Positions 19,542 to 28,999 of a stretch of DNA of 64,000 nucleotides are shown piece by piece. The stretch is from a bacterium (Candidatus Blackallbacteria) CG13_big_fil_rev_8_21_14_2_50_49_14 (lineage in GTDB: Bacteria; Cyanobacteriota; Sericytochromatia; UBA7694). The stretch's first letter is position 1; each line of letters starts with the position of its first letter. The notes beneath the pieces were generated by a model. The model was not told the origin of the DNA, ran no database searches, and worked only from the letters and a program-made list of their open reading frames with translations. Position numbers and translations under genes: made by a program. The stretch covers positions 1-64,000 of the forward strand of contig PFGG01000009.1 of the NCBI GenBank assembly GCA_002783405.1, written 5' to 3'.

Positions 19542-21734
19542 TTGAATACGATTCTCGAACACTTCAGTCAGTTTTTGTTTGCGCAAAGAAAATGGATCGT
19601 CTTGCTCTGGCTGGGGCTGATCCTGCTGGCGATTTTGAATTTAGGTCTTAACCCGCATCAGAATGAAGAAACTGAACTTTCCGGCGCAAGCGGAACCGAG
19701 GCCGCAGAAGTCGTAAAAATTCTGCGTACTGAGTTTGCTTCCCGTTTGGGAAGCTCGGCGGCTTTGGTGCTCGAAAACTCAGTCTTTGCAGAGACTTTAG
19801 CCCAAGATCTTAAAGCCCATTTTCCCTTACTCAGCCGTGTAAAAGAAATTTCAAGTCGCAAAAAACACCAGTACCGACTTTTTTTGCTTGAGTTTCGACC
19901 CGATTTGCGCTTGCCTGAAGCTCAGGCCCAAACCGGCCCCTTACGCAAGTATCTTGCTGACTGGTCGAAACGGCATTCCGGTAAAATTTGGTTGACGGGC
20001 AATACTGCTTTTCAGTATGACGCGCATCAGGAAGGGCGCAAGGACTCACACCGGGGCGAAAGTATTGCCCTTTTGCTGTCTTTTTTGATCCTGGTGCTCA
20101 ATTTTGGGGCCTTAACCGCTGCTTTTTTGCCTTTGTTGATGGGGGCTTCGACCCTGATCCTTTTGAACAGTCTCTTGAAATTACCGGGATTTTCAGTTAA
20201 TCCCGTTTCGCGGATCTTAACGGGCTTGGTCGGTTTGGCCCTGGCGATTGATTATTCTCTCTTTCTCGTCAGTCGATTTCGAGAAGAAAGACAGGCCGGG
20301 CATACGATTGAGGAATCTTTGCGTATTACCCTGGCACTGGCTGGGGAAACGATTCTTTTTTCGGCCTTGATCATGTTTTGTAGCATCGCTGTGCTTTTGA
20401 TTCCCGATGTCAGCCTCAGCCGGGCTGTGATGCAGGGAATTCTGTTGGTGATTCTGATCTCATTGGGCAATGCCCTGCTGGTTTTACCGGCCTTGCTGGC
20501 CCTGGGGGAACCCTATCTCGATCGCCCCCGTTTTCTCTCCCGCTGGATAGCCAAAATCGACAGCTATCCCTTTTGGAAAAAATTTTCAGAGCAGATTACT
20601 GCACATCCAGGCCGCTATTTTATGCTTTCTTTGTTGCTTTTAGGTATTTTTGCCTGGCCCGTGACCCGCATGAAACTTTGGGAGCCCGTTCAGGCCGTTG
20701 CGCCGAGGAATTCAGAATCGATGGAAGGCTATCTGCGTTTGCAGGCCGATGGCTGGGGAGGCGAGATTTTACCCGTGATCCTGGTTCTCAAAGCGCCTCC
20801 TGGAAAGACTGTATTTGATCCTGCTGTGCTGCTGGCTTTGGATCGTTTGAGCCAAGATCTGCTGGCACAACCCTTCGTCTCTGAAGTAAAAGGTTTGATG
20901 AGCTGGAGTCCGGGATTTGAATCTCGGGATTATCTGGCACTTTACAATACCCTGGGGGCCTTCGGCCTCTTGAGCCGCCCTGATCCGCGCTTTGCATCTT
21001 TGGTGAATCAGAGTTCAGGCAATCACTTGACGCTGATTCAGGTCTTGCCCAAGGATCCGATGGAGCTTGACGATACCCGCAAAATATTAAATTTTACCCG
21101 AAACTATGCCCAAGAGCATCCAGAATTAAAACTTTTATCTGGGGGGGTCGTTGCGCGGGTGCAGGACTTTACCCATGAGTTGTATCGCCAAACGCCTCTG
21201 ATTTTAGGCTTGGTTTTTGGGAGTATTTACCTCTTGCTCTTTGCTGCCATGCGAACCTTGATCTTGCCGATCAAGGCTGCAATCATGAACTTCTTGCCGA
21301 TACTTTCAGCCTTTGGCTTGCTGACCTTGGTTTTTCAAGACGGTTGGTTCAGTTCGGTTCTACATACCCCTGTCAATGGTGCGGTTACGAATATTGTGCC
21401 CCTGGTGCTTTTCTGTATTATTTTTGGTCTGAGTATGGATTACGAGGTGCTCATTCTGAGCCGAATCAGCGAAAATTATCACCGCCATGGGCAAGTTCGT
21501 GAGGCCATTGTTGAAGGTTTGGCCCGAAGTGGTTCTGTGATTACAGGGGCTGTGTTTATTTTATTGGGGGTATTTATTCCTGGCATTTTTTCGAGTTCGC
21601 CGCAAACCCAGGAGATTTGTTTGGGAATATCAGCGGCTATTTTATTGGATGCCACCGTAGTCAGACTTTTACTTGTTCCCAGTTTTATGATGCTTTTGGG
21701 GCGTTGGAACTGGTGGCGACCGGGTAAGAAATAG
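19542..21734 (+). CDS. MMPL-family RND transporter
   Basis: The 730-residue integral membrane protein has the MMPL layout. One N-terminal helix is followed by an extracytoplasmic domain and a block of about five helices, and the same arrangement is then repeated. The motifs GLALAIDYSLFLVSRFREE (first half) and GLSMDYEVLILSRISE (second half) carry the buried Asp residues of proton-driven transport. Relatives export lipids, hopanoids or siderophore-like molecules. The start is a TTG at 19542 with GAAGGG about 8 nt ahead, and no ATG lies nearby in frame. It stands alone between a divergent gene and tRNA-Ser, so the substrate cannot be guessed. Confidence 0.93.
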   Translation: MNTILEHFSQFLFAQRKWIVLLWLGLILLAILNLGLNPHQNEETELSGASGTEAAEVVKILRTEFASRLGSSAALVLENSVFAETLAQDLKAHFPLLSRVKEISSRKKHQYRLFLLEFRPDLRLPEAQAQTGPLRKYLADWSKRHSGKIWLTGNTAFQYDAHQEGRKDSHRGESIALLLSFLILVLNFGALTAAFLPLLMGASTLILLNSLLKLPGFSVNPVSRILTGLVGLALAIDYSLFLVSRFREERQAGHTIEESLRITLALAGETILFSALIMFCSIAVLLIPDVSLSRAVMQGILLVILISLGNALLVLPALLALGEPYLDRPRFLSRWIAKIDSYPFWKKFSEQITAHPGRYFMLSLLLLGIFAWPVTRMKLWEPVQAVAPRNSESMEGYLRLQADGWGGEILPVILVLKAPPGKTVFDPAVLLALDRLSQDLLAQPFVSEVKGLMSWSPGFESRDYLALYNTLGAFGLLSRPDPRFASLVNQSSGNHLTLIQVLPKDPMELDDTRKILNFTRNYAQEHPELKLLSGGVVARVQDFTHELYRQTPLILGLVFGSIYLLLFAAMRTLILPIKAAIMNFLPILSAFGLLTLVFQDGWFSSVLHTPVNGAVTNIVPLVLFCIIFGLSMDYEVLILSRISENYHRHGQVREAIVEGLARSGSVITGAVFILLGVFIPGIFSSSPQTQEICLGISAAILLDATVVRLLLVPSFMMLLGRWNWWRPGKK

Positions 21735-21801
21735 TGGCAGTTTTTATCAGTCTGATTCACATCAGGGGGGGGCGTATGTTATTCTGGGTTTGTCCACTTT
21801 T

Positions 21802-21882
21802 GGAGGGAGTCCGGGTGGTGAGGAAGCTGTCTTGAAAACAGTGGCCCCTTTGGGGTTGCGGGTTCGAATCCTGTTCCCTCCG
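21802..21882 (+). tRNA. tRNA-Ser (TGA anticodon)
   Basis: The acceptor stem GGAGGGA pairs with TCCCTCC. The anticodon loop CTTGAAA gives TGA for UCA codons. A long variable arm (GGCCCCTTTGGGGTT region) marks a class II tRNA, and the T loop is TTCGAAT. The discriminator is G, as required for serine. CCA is not encoded. A strong terminator follows directly. Confidence 0.96.
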
Positions 21883-21884
21883 CT

Positions 21885-21917
21885 AAAAAACCGGTTGCTT
21901 AGCGCGACCGGTTTTTT
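21885..21917 (+). terminator. Rho-independent terminator after tRNA-Ser
   Basis: AAAAAACCGGT (21885-21895) and ACCGGTTTTTT (21907-21917) form a perfect 11-bp stem ending in T residues. It can also serve the sugar transferase gene arriving from the other strand. Confidence 0.93.
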
Positions 21918-21940
21918 ACATTTTTTGTCTGAAGCAGTGT

Positions 21941-22555
21941 TTAATTGACCCCGCGTTTTGACAAGACGGCCAGTGGGGTCAGGCAGAGGATTTTAAAATC
22001 CATTCCCAAAGAAAGATTTGCAATATACTCGAGATCTAGATTGAGTTTGGTGGGGATATCCAATTCGTCCCGACCATTGACTTGGGCCCAGCCACTTAAA
22101 CCGGGGCGCACCTGAAAAACACCCCGCTGACGTTCAGTATAATCAGCAACGATGGGTGGCACTTCAGGCCGAGGGCCAATAAAACTCATTTCACCCTTCA
22201 GAATATTCAAGAGTTGAGGCAGTTCATCGATACTGGTGCGGCGTAGAAGCTTGCCGAAGCGGGTGATGCGGGGATCATTGGTTTCGGTTAAAAGGGGGCC
22301 GATTTTATCTGCGCCAGCCACCATGGTACGAAATTTATAAATTTGAAAGGGGGTCTCATTCAAGCCCACACGGGTTTGAAGGTAAAAAATGGGCCCCTTG
22401 CTTTCGAGGCGTATCAGCAGGGCCACGCACAGTAAAAGGGGAGCCATACAGAGCAGCATCAACAGTGCAAAGCAAAAATCCAAGGAATATTTCAGGCGTA
22501 GATAGGGTTTAGCATCCACAAGCGCAACAGGTTTTATTAAACTTTCAGTATTCAT
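21941..22555 (-). CDS. Bacterial sugar transferase (phosphoglycosyl transferase, WbaP/WcaJ-like C-terminal domain)
   Basis: The 204-residue protein is a small monotopic phosphoglycosyl transferase. It moves a sugar phosphate from a nucleotide sugar to a polyprenyl phosphate, the first step of a cell-surface polysaccharide. It has one hydrophobic re-entrant helix (about 26-48), then VGLNETPFQIYKFRTM, the RRTSIDELPQL catalytic core with its Asp-Glu pair and FIGPRPE. The terminal VRPGLSGWAQVNGR is also present. All are family hallmarks. It lacks the N-terminal membrane half of long WbaP-type enzymes. No other glycan gene is immediately beside it, although a sugar-nucleotidyltransferase-like gene lies at 29 kb. 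Confidence 0.94.
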   Translation of the reverse strand: MNTESLIKPVALVDAKPYLRLKYSLDFCFALLMLLCMAPLLLCVALLIRLESKGPIFYLQTRVGLNETPFQIYKFRTMVAGADKIGPLLTETNDPRITRFGKLLRRTSIDELPQLLNILKGEMSFIGPRPEVPPIVADYTERQRGVFQVRPGLSGWAQVNGRDELDIPTKLNLDLEYIANLSLGMDFKILCLTPLAVLSKRGVN

Positions 22556-22597
22556 ATTTTTTTATTCCCAATCCTGAAGGGACTTAATCAGTTGGGC

Positions 22598-23554
22598 TTA
22601 AGCCTCTGGGTTTCCTTGCGCTTCATCGAGCGCTTCACGAAAGCTTTCCACCGTTTCCAATAATTGAGCATAGCAGTTTTCGAGTTCGTGGGTTGCAAAT
22701 CCCTGTTCCTGAAACAGATCAATTTCATCGGCAAAACGATCGCAACTATCTAATAAAAATTCCAGGCGGGATTCATAAATCTCTATCTGTTTGAATCCTT
22801 GGGAGCTTTTAAGCGTGAAGATCGCTTTCTGGCTTTGTTGGGTTTGTTTGGCAATTTTTTGGAGCAAACTTTGGAAGGCTTCATTGACTGCTAAATTTTT
22901 TTTCCATTCCCTGATGATTTTTTCAAAGGGGTAAAGTGCGATTTCAAGAGCGGTGCAGTCTTCTTCTGCTTCAAGCATTTTCAGCTCGGCTTTTAAATCA
23001 CGATAGCTGAGATTGAATTGCTCAAGTGTTTGGGTTAAATTTTCAAGATCGTCTGCTCTGCCAGAAGGCAAGGGCAGTACTTTTTCCTGAGCCGCTTGGC
23101 AAGCTCTTTGAATATCAAGCAAGAGTTGTTCGGGTGTCAGGCTGTTTACCGGAAGGGGAGAACTTGGAAGGGGCGCTGGCACAGAGGGGGGGGGATTTGA
23201 GCGGGAAACTACTTGGGTCGGAGGGAGATAGAGGGCTTTTAAGAGTTTCTGAGCATCTGCCTGTCGGGGGTTGAGTCTGAGTGCTTCGCGCAAATACGGT
23301 TTGGCCTGTTCATTTTCTTGAATGAGCATCAACAGATAGGCCAAACCGACGAAGGCTTCTGCTGAATTTCTTTGCGTTTTTACAGCGCGCACAAAACATT
23401 CAAGCGCTTGCTTGAGCTGGTCTTTCTGTTCAAACTGAGAGTTCCAGACCTCGGCCAAAATCTGGTATCCCATCAAGCACAGATCCTGTATATGCTCTGT
23501 GCGGCTGGATTTTATTTTGCTTTGGGTTTCACGCAGGGCCTGTAGATCGAGCAT
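22598..23554 (-). CDS. TPR and coiled-coil protein of unknown function
   Basis: This soluble, largely helical protein has 318 residues. Residues about 35-105 contain two tetratricopeptide repeats (QALECFVRAVKTQRNSAEAF and AKPYLREALRLNPRQADA). A Pro-rich linker (about 112-140) follows, and the rest is predicted coiled coil rich in Glu, Leu and Gln. No signal peptide or catalytic motif is seen, so it is probably a scaffold or partner-binding protein. The frame can start at a TTG three codons earlier; the ATG at 23554 is preferred. The sugar transferase gene follows after 42 nt and could share the transcript. Confidence 0.78.
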   Translation of the reverse strand: MLDLQALRETQSKIKSSRTEHIQDLCLMGYQILAEVWNSQFEQKDQLKQALECFVRAVKTQRNSAEAFVGLAYLLMLIQENEQAKPYLREALRLNPRQADAQKLLKALYLPPTQVVSRSNPPPSVPAPLPSSPLPVNSLTPEQLLLDIQRACQAAQEKVLPLPSGRADDLENLTQTLEQFNLSYRDLKAELKMLEAEEDCTALEIALYPFEKIIREWKKNLAVNEAFQSLLQKIAKQTQQSQKAIFTLKSSQGFKQIEIYESRLEFLLDSCDRFADEIDLFQEQGFATHELENCYAQLLETVESFREALDEAQGNPEA

Positions 23555-23775
23555 CTTTCTCAATCTTTCTGATTCAATTTATTTAGTGACCTGTCCCCAT
23601 TATAGCTTTTCATTTTTTAAATGCGTATCGGGCAATCGCTCTATAAATTTTAAGATTTAATCCAGAATTACAATGAGATTAACCTTTGCTTTAACTTGAT
23701 AACGTCAGCTTTTCACACTTGTCTTCTACAAACAAACTATCGAGAGAGATCGCGAAGAGAGAGGAATATTAGAAA

Positions 23776-24999
23776 ATGAAACGTCATCAAATTTTAGCTG
23801 CCCTGACCTTGACCCTGAGCTTGACCGCCTGTGGTGGCAGCGTGAATTCTCCTGGCTCTGCTACCGTTGGCTCCTTGGGGGCCTCCTCCTTATCCTCTTT
23901 AAGTGATGCTGGCAGCTCAGGTATTACCCCCATCGAAAGTCTGGATGACAGCAGTTCTGCTGTTGCCCCAATTGAACAAGCTGCAGCTCCTGAATTGGCT
24001 GCCCCTCTTGCTGAAGAAGCACCTGCTCTTGATGCGCCTCTTGAAGAAGCTCCTGCTGTAGACACTACTGCACCCGCTCTCGAACAAACTGAAGCTGAAG
24101 TGCCTGCTGCAGATGCCGCTCAAAATCTGGATGAAATTCCTGATATGGATTTGGGTTCCCCTTATGTGCCTTCTGGCAGCAGCCTGGGGGGCGGTGCTGG
24201 TTATATTGCTGATGGCAATTATAAGGTCGATCAGGACACATTTAATCAGTGGCAGCCCGTCAGTGTTGTTTCTGATGGTTCTTCGATCTATGTGGCTGCC
24301 GTTGATGTGAAAACACCGACCAAAGGCACGGTGATTCAAATGGATACCTCAGGTGGCAGTTGGAAAGACCTGGGCAAATCCCTGCTTTCAACCTTTACCT
24401 TGGGCGCAGCTGGTTATAAAATGCCCAAAACCATTCAAGCAGCCACCCTCGATGACTCTGGCAATCTGATTGTGACAGACGCGCAAAGCAAACTTTATCG
24501 CATGGATGCCGCCGCTAAATACAGCACCACGGCTGTAGATGCCGCTCTCTCAGATGCGCTGGATCTTACCACCGCCGGTGGCAATATTTTCGTAGCGACC
24601 ACCAGTGGAATTCAAAAATTTGATGCTTCTCTCTCTGCAGGTTCTGCTTTCAGCACTGTGATTCCCTCTGGCGGCGTAGGCCATGACAGCCAGGGCAATC
24701 TCTACGTGGTTTCTAACAATGCCATTCAGAAAATTGACAGCAGTGGCAATGCTTCACAGGTGGTGAGTGGCTTGACCTCTCCCCTGGATGTCAGTGTTGA
24801 CAGTGAAGGAACCATTTTCGTACTCGAAACCGATGGTGTGAAATACTTTAAATCCAGCGGTGAATCCCTCGGCAGTTTTGGCTCTGGTGACTTCTCCGCT
24901 CCCAAATCCCTCTTTGTAGATTCCAGCGGCACGGTTTTCGTCGCTGATTCTGGTGCAAGCTATAAGGAATCTCAAATCGTAAGATTTACAAAGGGTTAA
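23776..24999 (+). CDS. Lipoprotein with Ala/Glu-rich linker and SMP/NHL-like beta-propeller
   Basis: This 407-residue protein starts with a lipoprotein signal (LTLSLTAC, Cys19). Residues about 20-115 are low complexity, rich in Ser, Ala, Glu and Pro, and likely an extended tether. From about 150 to the end it has repeated blade-like units: YVAAVDVKTPTKG, LIVTDAQSKLYRMD, IFVATTSGIQKFD, LYVVSNNAIQKID, IFVLETDGVKYF and VFVADSGA. Such units are typical of NHL/SMP-30-type propellers. It is likely a periplasmic or surface-displayed binding protein. The next gene, an inositol phosphatase, begins 3 nt after its stop, so they are co-transcribed. The leader is purine-rich (about 23741-23765). Confidence 0.83.
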   Translation: MKRHQILAALTLTLSLTACGGSVNSPGSATVGSLGASSLSSLSDAGSSGITPIESLDDSSSAVAPIEQAAAPELAAPLAEEAPALDAPLEEAPAVDTTAPALEQTEAEVPAADAAQNLDEIPDMDLGSPYVPSGSSLGGGAGYIADGNYKVDQDTFNQWQPVSVVSDGSSIYVAAVDVKTPTKGTVIQMDTSGGSWKDLGKSLLSTFTLGAAGYKMPKTIQAATLDDSGNLIVTDAQSKLYRMDAAAKYSTTAVDAALSDALDLTTAGGNIFVATTSGIQKFDASLSAGSAFSTVIPSGGVGHDSQGNLYVVSNNAIQKIDSSGNASQVVSGLTSPLDVSVDSEGTIFVLETDGVKYFKSSGESLGSFGSGDFSAPKSLFVDSSGTVFVADSGASYKESQIVRFTKG

Positions 25000-25002
25000 G
25001 CA

Positions 25003-25824
25003 TTGCAGACTGAGTTAAGTACTTATCTAGAGTTCGCACTTGAAGCCGCCCGATTGGGCGGCTCTCAGTTGCTTGATTACCGGGGCCACCTGTCTAAAAT
25101 TCGCAGCAAAAGCAGCAGTGGTGATTTGGTGACGGAAGCAGATGAGGCTTCTGAAGCCACTATTTTAGACTATCTGAAGCAAAATCTGCCGCAACATGCC
25201 CTGCTCGCCGAAGAATCAGGTCGTCAGGAAACTGGCAGTGATTGGCTTTGGGCGATTGATCCTCTGGATGGCACGCTGAATTATGCCCACAATTTGCCTT
25301 TTTTCTGTGTCTCACTGGGCCTGCTTTATCAGCAAAAGCCCGTATTGGGAGTCATTTACGCTCCCGTGCTGGCCGAAACCTTTGCCGCTTATCAGGGCGG
25401 GGGAGCCACCCTGAATGGGGATATCTTTCAGGTCTCACCTGTTGAGACCCTTTCACAAAGCTTTCTGGCGACAGGTTTTCCCTATCGCAAAGCCAGTCTC
25501 GAAGACAATAATTACGCTGAGTTCTGCTATTTGGCTGATCAGGTTCAGGATATCCGTCGCCCGGGTTCTGCCGCTTTGGATTTGGCCTATGTAGCCTGCG
25601 GGCGTTTTGATGGCTTTTGGGAACGTCATCTCAATGCCTGGGATATTTGTGCGGGAGCTGTTTTAGTTCAGGAAGCCGGTGGAAAAATCAGCAATTACCA
25701 GGAAGGGACGCTCGATCCTTTTTCTGGCGAAATTCTTGCCAGCAATGGCCGGATACACACTCAAATGGCTTCCCGTCTGCAAGCCGTTCAATCCTCTGGC
25801 CTACATTTAAAAGTGACCATTTGA
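25003..25824 (+). CDS. suhB: Inositol-1-monophosphatase family phosphatase
   Basis: The 273-residue enzyme has all metal-binding motifs of the family: EADEASEATI, LAEESG, then WAIDPLDGTLNYAH and WDICAGAVLVQEAGG. These proteins hydrolyse inositol monophosphate, and some act on fructose-1,6-bisphosphate or PAP, so the substrate is not certain. The start is TTG at 25003, directly after the upstream stop, with AAGGG eight bases ahead; no ATG lies near. The 3' end overlaps the convergent LON-domain gene by 18 nt. The suhB symbol reflects family membership only. Confidence 0.92.
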   Translation: MQTELSTYLEFALEAARLGGSQLLDYRGHLSKIRSKSSSGDLVTEADEASEATILDYLKQNLPQHALLAEESGRQETGSDWLWAIDPLDGTLNYAHNLPFFCVSLGLLYQQKPVLGVIYAPVLAETFAAYQGGGATLNGDIFQVSPVETLSQSFLATGFPYRKASLEDNNYAEFCYLADQVQDIRRPGSAALDLAYVACGRFDGFWERHLNAWDICAGAVLVQEAGGKISNYQEGTLDPFSGEILASNGRIHTQMASRLQAVQSSGLHLKVTI

Positions 25825-26436
25825 GCGGACCCTGCGCTGAAACTCTTTGGCCTTTTCTAAACGGGGCAGGAGTTCTTTAAAATAGTTACAGAGACGTTCT
25901 AAGCGTTCGTTTTCGCTGCGACTTTCCAAAAGTTCCAATTTGATTTCAGTTTCCAGACTGAGCAGGGCGGCCAGTTGGAAACTGATCGCATCGGTGTCAA
26001 GACTCCATTCTGCGTCAGAGCCAATCAGACTGAGAAAGGTTTGGTAATTTTCAAGCAATTTTGTTTTTAAGTCGGGATCCGGTATTTCGCTGGGATTCAG
26101 ATCTTCAAAATAGCGAATTTTTGCCTGAAGATAAGAGCGGGAATGATCCAATTCCAAGACATGAAAACGCTGACTGCCCTGGGTCATGATATCCAGTTGA
26201 CCATCTGCGTACTTGTGCAAGATTTGATGCACAATCACCGTACAGCCTGTTTCGTGTAATTTCTGAGGATGGGCGAAATTGATGCCGATCGGAAGGTACT
26301 GATTGCTGCCTGCGACCGGTGCGCAGTCGGCGATCATTTGCTTGTAGCGGGGTTCGAAGATATGCAGAGGAACAGGTTCTCCAGGCAGGGGAACGATTCC
26401 CAGTGGAAAAATTGGGATCAGGATTTCAGAAGACAT
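25807..26436 (-). CDS. LON substrate-binding domain protein (no protease domain)
   Basis: The 209-residue product corresponds to the N-terminal substrate-binding domain of Lon protease. PIFPLGIVPLPGEPVPLHIFEPRYKQMI is read as the opening two strands and helix of the fold (positions about 6-33), followed by GCTVIVHQI and a long C-terminal helix. It has neither ATPase nor protease domain. Such free LON domains are widespread and of unclear function, perhaps in protein quality control. The ATG at 26436 has AAGGA seven bases upstream. A longer frame starting at 26499 is not supported. A TATACT box at 26474-26469 may be its -10 element. Confidence 0.9.
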   Translation of the reverse strand: MSSEILIPIFPLGIVPLPGEPVPLHIFEPRYKQMIADCAPVAGSNQYLPIGINFAHPQKLHETGCTVIVHQILHKYADGQLDIMTQGSQRFHVLELDHSRSYLQAKIRYFEDLNPSEIPDPDLKTKLLENYQTFLSLIGSDAEWSLDTDAISFQLAALLSLETEIKLELLESRSENERLERLCNYFKELLPRLEKAKEFQRRVRSNGHF

Positions 26437-26519
26437 GCCAGTTTCCTTGTGGTGATTCCATTTTTGACAGTATACACGAACTGTTTGGTTTGAAAGCAAG
26501 ACCGATCAAATCGTTCACA

Positions 26520-28826
26520 CTATCGGGCCCAGTCGGGTTCATTTTCACCAGGAAAGAGACAGTCTCTCCAGCCTGGCAAGAATTTACCCAGATCCCGCGC
26601 CAGGAGCGCCCGGCTGTCCCAATCAGGATCGGGCAGGGCCACTTCCAGAGGATCGATGGTATTCAAACGGCAGGGGTGGGTATTGCCTGTTTCCATCGCA
26701 AGCAAATCCCGTTTCCAAAAGCTGAGGGCCCGTGCCTGCCAAAGATAGCCATAGCGATAGGCTGTTGGGTTGAGTCCCCAACCTGCGATGCGCTCAGGAT
26801 CGGTACGGTAGTGGCTTTCCCTCTGTTTGACGGTTGTTTGTGCTCGGTTGAGCTGGGTTTTGGCGAACGCCAGCCAATGGGCTGCCTCTTGTTTTTGCCC
26901 GACCTGACTGAGGGCTGCATGTTCATACTCTGCAAGTTTAAAGCCCGCACGCAAGGCGTTGATTTCAAGACCCGCCACGAATTCTGCCGTAAATTCTGAT
27001 GGATACTGTCTTTGCAAATTTTGGGCTTCTCTTGCCAAGGCTTTAAATTCGCTGTGCATTTGCGCTAAGAGCGGGCGAATCTCACGCAGATAAGTCTGGA
27101 GTGCCTGGGGCTGTTTGCGCAGATCTTCGGGTTCCAGCCGATCCGGTTGGGTTTGAAATCCTTTGAGAATCCCTGATTTTCGAGCCAAGGCGGCAATTTC
27201 GCTCCAGGCATCCACACCTGCCAGATAGGCCATGCCCGTATGTTTTTCAATTTCTCTGGGGTTTTTTCCCTGAAGCTGGCCCAAGACCAACAAACGGTAT
27301 TGGCTGGCAATGGTTTTTTCGAGCAGTTCAGTCCAGGCCATTTGCCCTGCTCCAGCGGGTTGCAGGGCATCAAACAAGAGAAAATGTAAGGCTTCGGCTT
27401 CTGAGCTTTTACCAAAATCAGGGCTCCAAGCTGCACGGCTGCTGATCCGGTCATTCAGCCAATAGCCCCATTCAAAGCCACTTGAAAAAAGCATTTGGCC
27501 CTGAATATCCAGGGCTGGCCCTGGGTTGCCGGGCAGACGAGAGCCTGCCAAGATCCAGATATCATGCAGGCGTCTGGCGGCATAGACCGGTAAAAACAAA
27601 GGCTGGTTGATATCGTAATTGACCCAATAGCTGCTCTCAGGAAACCAAAGCAAAGGGCGTCTACCAGCTTCCTGACGGATAAACTGATGCATCTGCGAAA
27701 AATCTTGGTGTCCATAGGTGGGAGCCGGGTCGTCCAAACTGTAGATTTGAACGGTATGGGGCATGATGCCAAGTCGGGGATCTGCGTAATGGGGCAAAAA
27801 ATTAAAATTGAGCGGGGCACCCGTTTGCGGATCCCGGTAGCGCTCAGAGACTTGGCCGCTTGAAATATGGATTTTGGTATAGAAATGTTTGTGATACTGG
27901 TCTTCGAGGTGGGCGGTTGCCGTATTGAGCCAATCCAGCATCAATTGATCTCCGGCATTGTGAAACTCACTCAAGCCCAGTTCTGTGCTTACAAAATCAA
28001 AGCCAGCTTCCATCAGCCAATCAAGATTTTCACGAATCTGTTCCTGTTCCTGACGCAGTTCACCAAAACGGGTCACCAGCCTCCAGGCATTTTGCTGCCC
28101 CAAAGCCAGCGGGACGTCGATACCGGCTTTGATGCCCCAGCGATGGGCCTGTTCTACCAAGCTTTTCAGGCGTTTCTGTCGCAAAGTACTGCGAGAAAAT
28201 CCCTGCCAAGGCCCTTTTTCAAGCAAGACCCATTCCACTTCATTTTGGCGGTTGGCGATCAACCATTCCAAATAGCTTTCCCATTCCCCCCGCAGGCTTT
28301 CCCAACCTTGGGGGTCGCTGGGGCCACCAGGGCCCCAGCCATTCAAAACATGGGTCATTTCCAGGGGATGCATGGTGTGATGCACCAAACCTCTTTGGGG
28401 CCAGAAAGGTTTTTCTCTGTGCTGTTCTCCCGCTGAGGGCAGATTCAGCTGGGGGGGCGAGAGCACCTGAAAAGGATGATTGAAACGAAAACCCAGACGC
28501 TCGAGCAGGGCATAACTTCCGTAAAGCAGGCCCCGGTTGGTGGGATCGTCTTTTTCTACCTTGCCCCAGACCTGAAGTGTGAGCCCTTCAGGGGTCTTTT
28601 GGGCCTGCCATAAAAATTCTTCTTCAGCCAGATCAACAGGTGCTGGGGAGGTTCCCAACTCCAGCCTGAGTTGAACAGGCACTTCAATTTTCTCGAAATG
28701 CTGGACAATGCGTTGGCAGATTTCTGAGGGCATGCTCTGGCCACAGGCGATATGAATGGCTTGGGCCTCAGCTTTGAGCGGGGTGAGCAGGGTCAGGGCC
28801 AGAAGGGCTGCGCTCCACTTAAACAT
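26520..28826 (-). CDS. Secreted glycoside-hydrolase-like protein (TIM-barrel type), unknown specificity
   Basis: The 768-residue protein begins with a signal peptide (MFKWSAALLALTLLTPLKAEA, then a likely cleavage after AQA). Residues about 20-140 resemble the N-terminal domain seen before GH20 and GH67 catalytic barrels (NRGLLYGSYALLERLGFRF). A barrel-like region follows with HRWGIKAGIDVPLA, FDFVSTELGLSEFHN, KIHISSG and PLLWFPESSYW. Glu in STELG and in FPESS are possible catalytic residues. The C-terminal 250 residues are helical. It probably acts in the periplasm or outside the cell on a glycan. Family assignment is uncertain. The ATG at 28826 has an AGGA seven bases ahead. Confidence 0.72.
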   Translation of the reverse strand: MFKWSAALLALTLLTPLKAEAQAIHIACGQSMPSEICQRIVQHFEKIEVPVQLRLELGTSPAPVDLAEEEFLWQAQKTPEGLTLQVWGKVEKDDPTNRGLLYGSYALLERLGFRFNHPFQVLSPPQLNLPSAGEQHREKPFWPQRGLVHHTMHPLEMTHVLNGWGPGGPSDPQGWESLRGEWESYLEWLIANRQNEVEWVLLEKGPWQGFSRSTLRQKRLKSLVEQAHRWGIKAGIDVPLALGQQNAWRLVTRFGELRQEQEQIRENLDWLMEAGFDFVSTELGLSEFHNAGDQLMLDWLNTATAHLEDQYHKHFYTKIHISSGQVSERYRDPQTGAPLNFNFLPHYADPRLGIMPHTVQIYSLDDPAPTYGHQDFSQMHQFIRQEAGRRPLLWFPESSYWVNYDINQPLFLPVYAARRLHDIWILAGSRLPGNPGPALDIQGQMLFSSGFEWGYWLNDRISSRAAWSPDFGKSSEAEALHFLLFDALQPAGAGQMAWTELLEKTIASQYRLLVLGQLQGKNPREIEKHTGMAYLAGVDAWSEIAALARKSGILKGFQTQPDRLEPEDLRKQPQALQTYLREIRPLLAQMHSEFKALAREAQNLQRQYPSEFTAEFVAGLEINALRAGFKLAEYEHAALSQVGQKQEAAHWLAFAKTQLNRAQTTVKQRESHYRTDPERIAGWGLNPTAYRYGYLWQARALSFWKRDLLAMETGNTHPCRLNTIDPLEVALPDPDWDSRALLARDLGKFLPGWRDCLFPGENEPDWAR

Positions 28827-28941
28827 CTTTTTTTCCTGGATCAATCGTGATAATTCAGAATGACACGGATGAAAGACCCACGACAAGCTTGCGTTGCTCT
28901 GAATTGTAGTGGGCTGGACCTTGGCTGTGAGAGATGTACCC

Positions 28942-28968
28942 TTGTCAGCGCTTGGGCTCAGTTAGAAT
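28942..28968 (+). promoter_or_regulatory. Putative promoter of the nucleotidyltransferase-like gene
   Basis: TTGTCA (28942-28947) and TAGAAT (28963-28968) are separated by 15 nt, slightly short of ideal, 31 nt before the ATG at 29000. GGAG nine bases before the ATG serves as ribosome-binding site. Confidence 0.4.
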
Positions 28969-28999
28969 AGAAGCAAGTTAGTACCTGGAGCACGCCCGC

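Noticed and set aside
26319-26999. Open frame of 226 codons overlapping the LON-domain and glycosidase-like genes
   Set aside because: It spans parts of two clear genes on the opposite strand and lacks any domain features.
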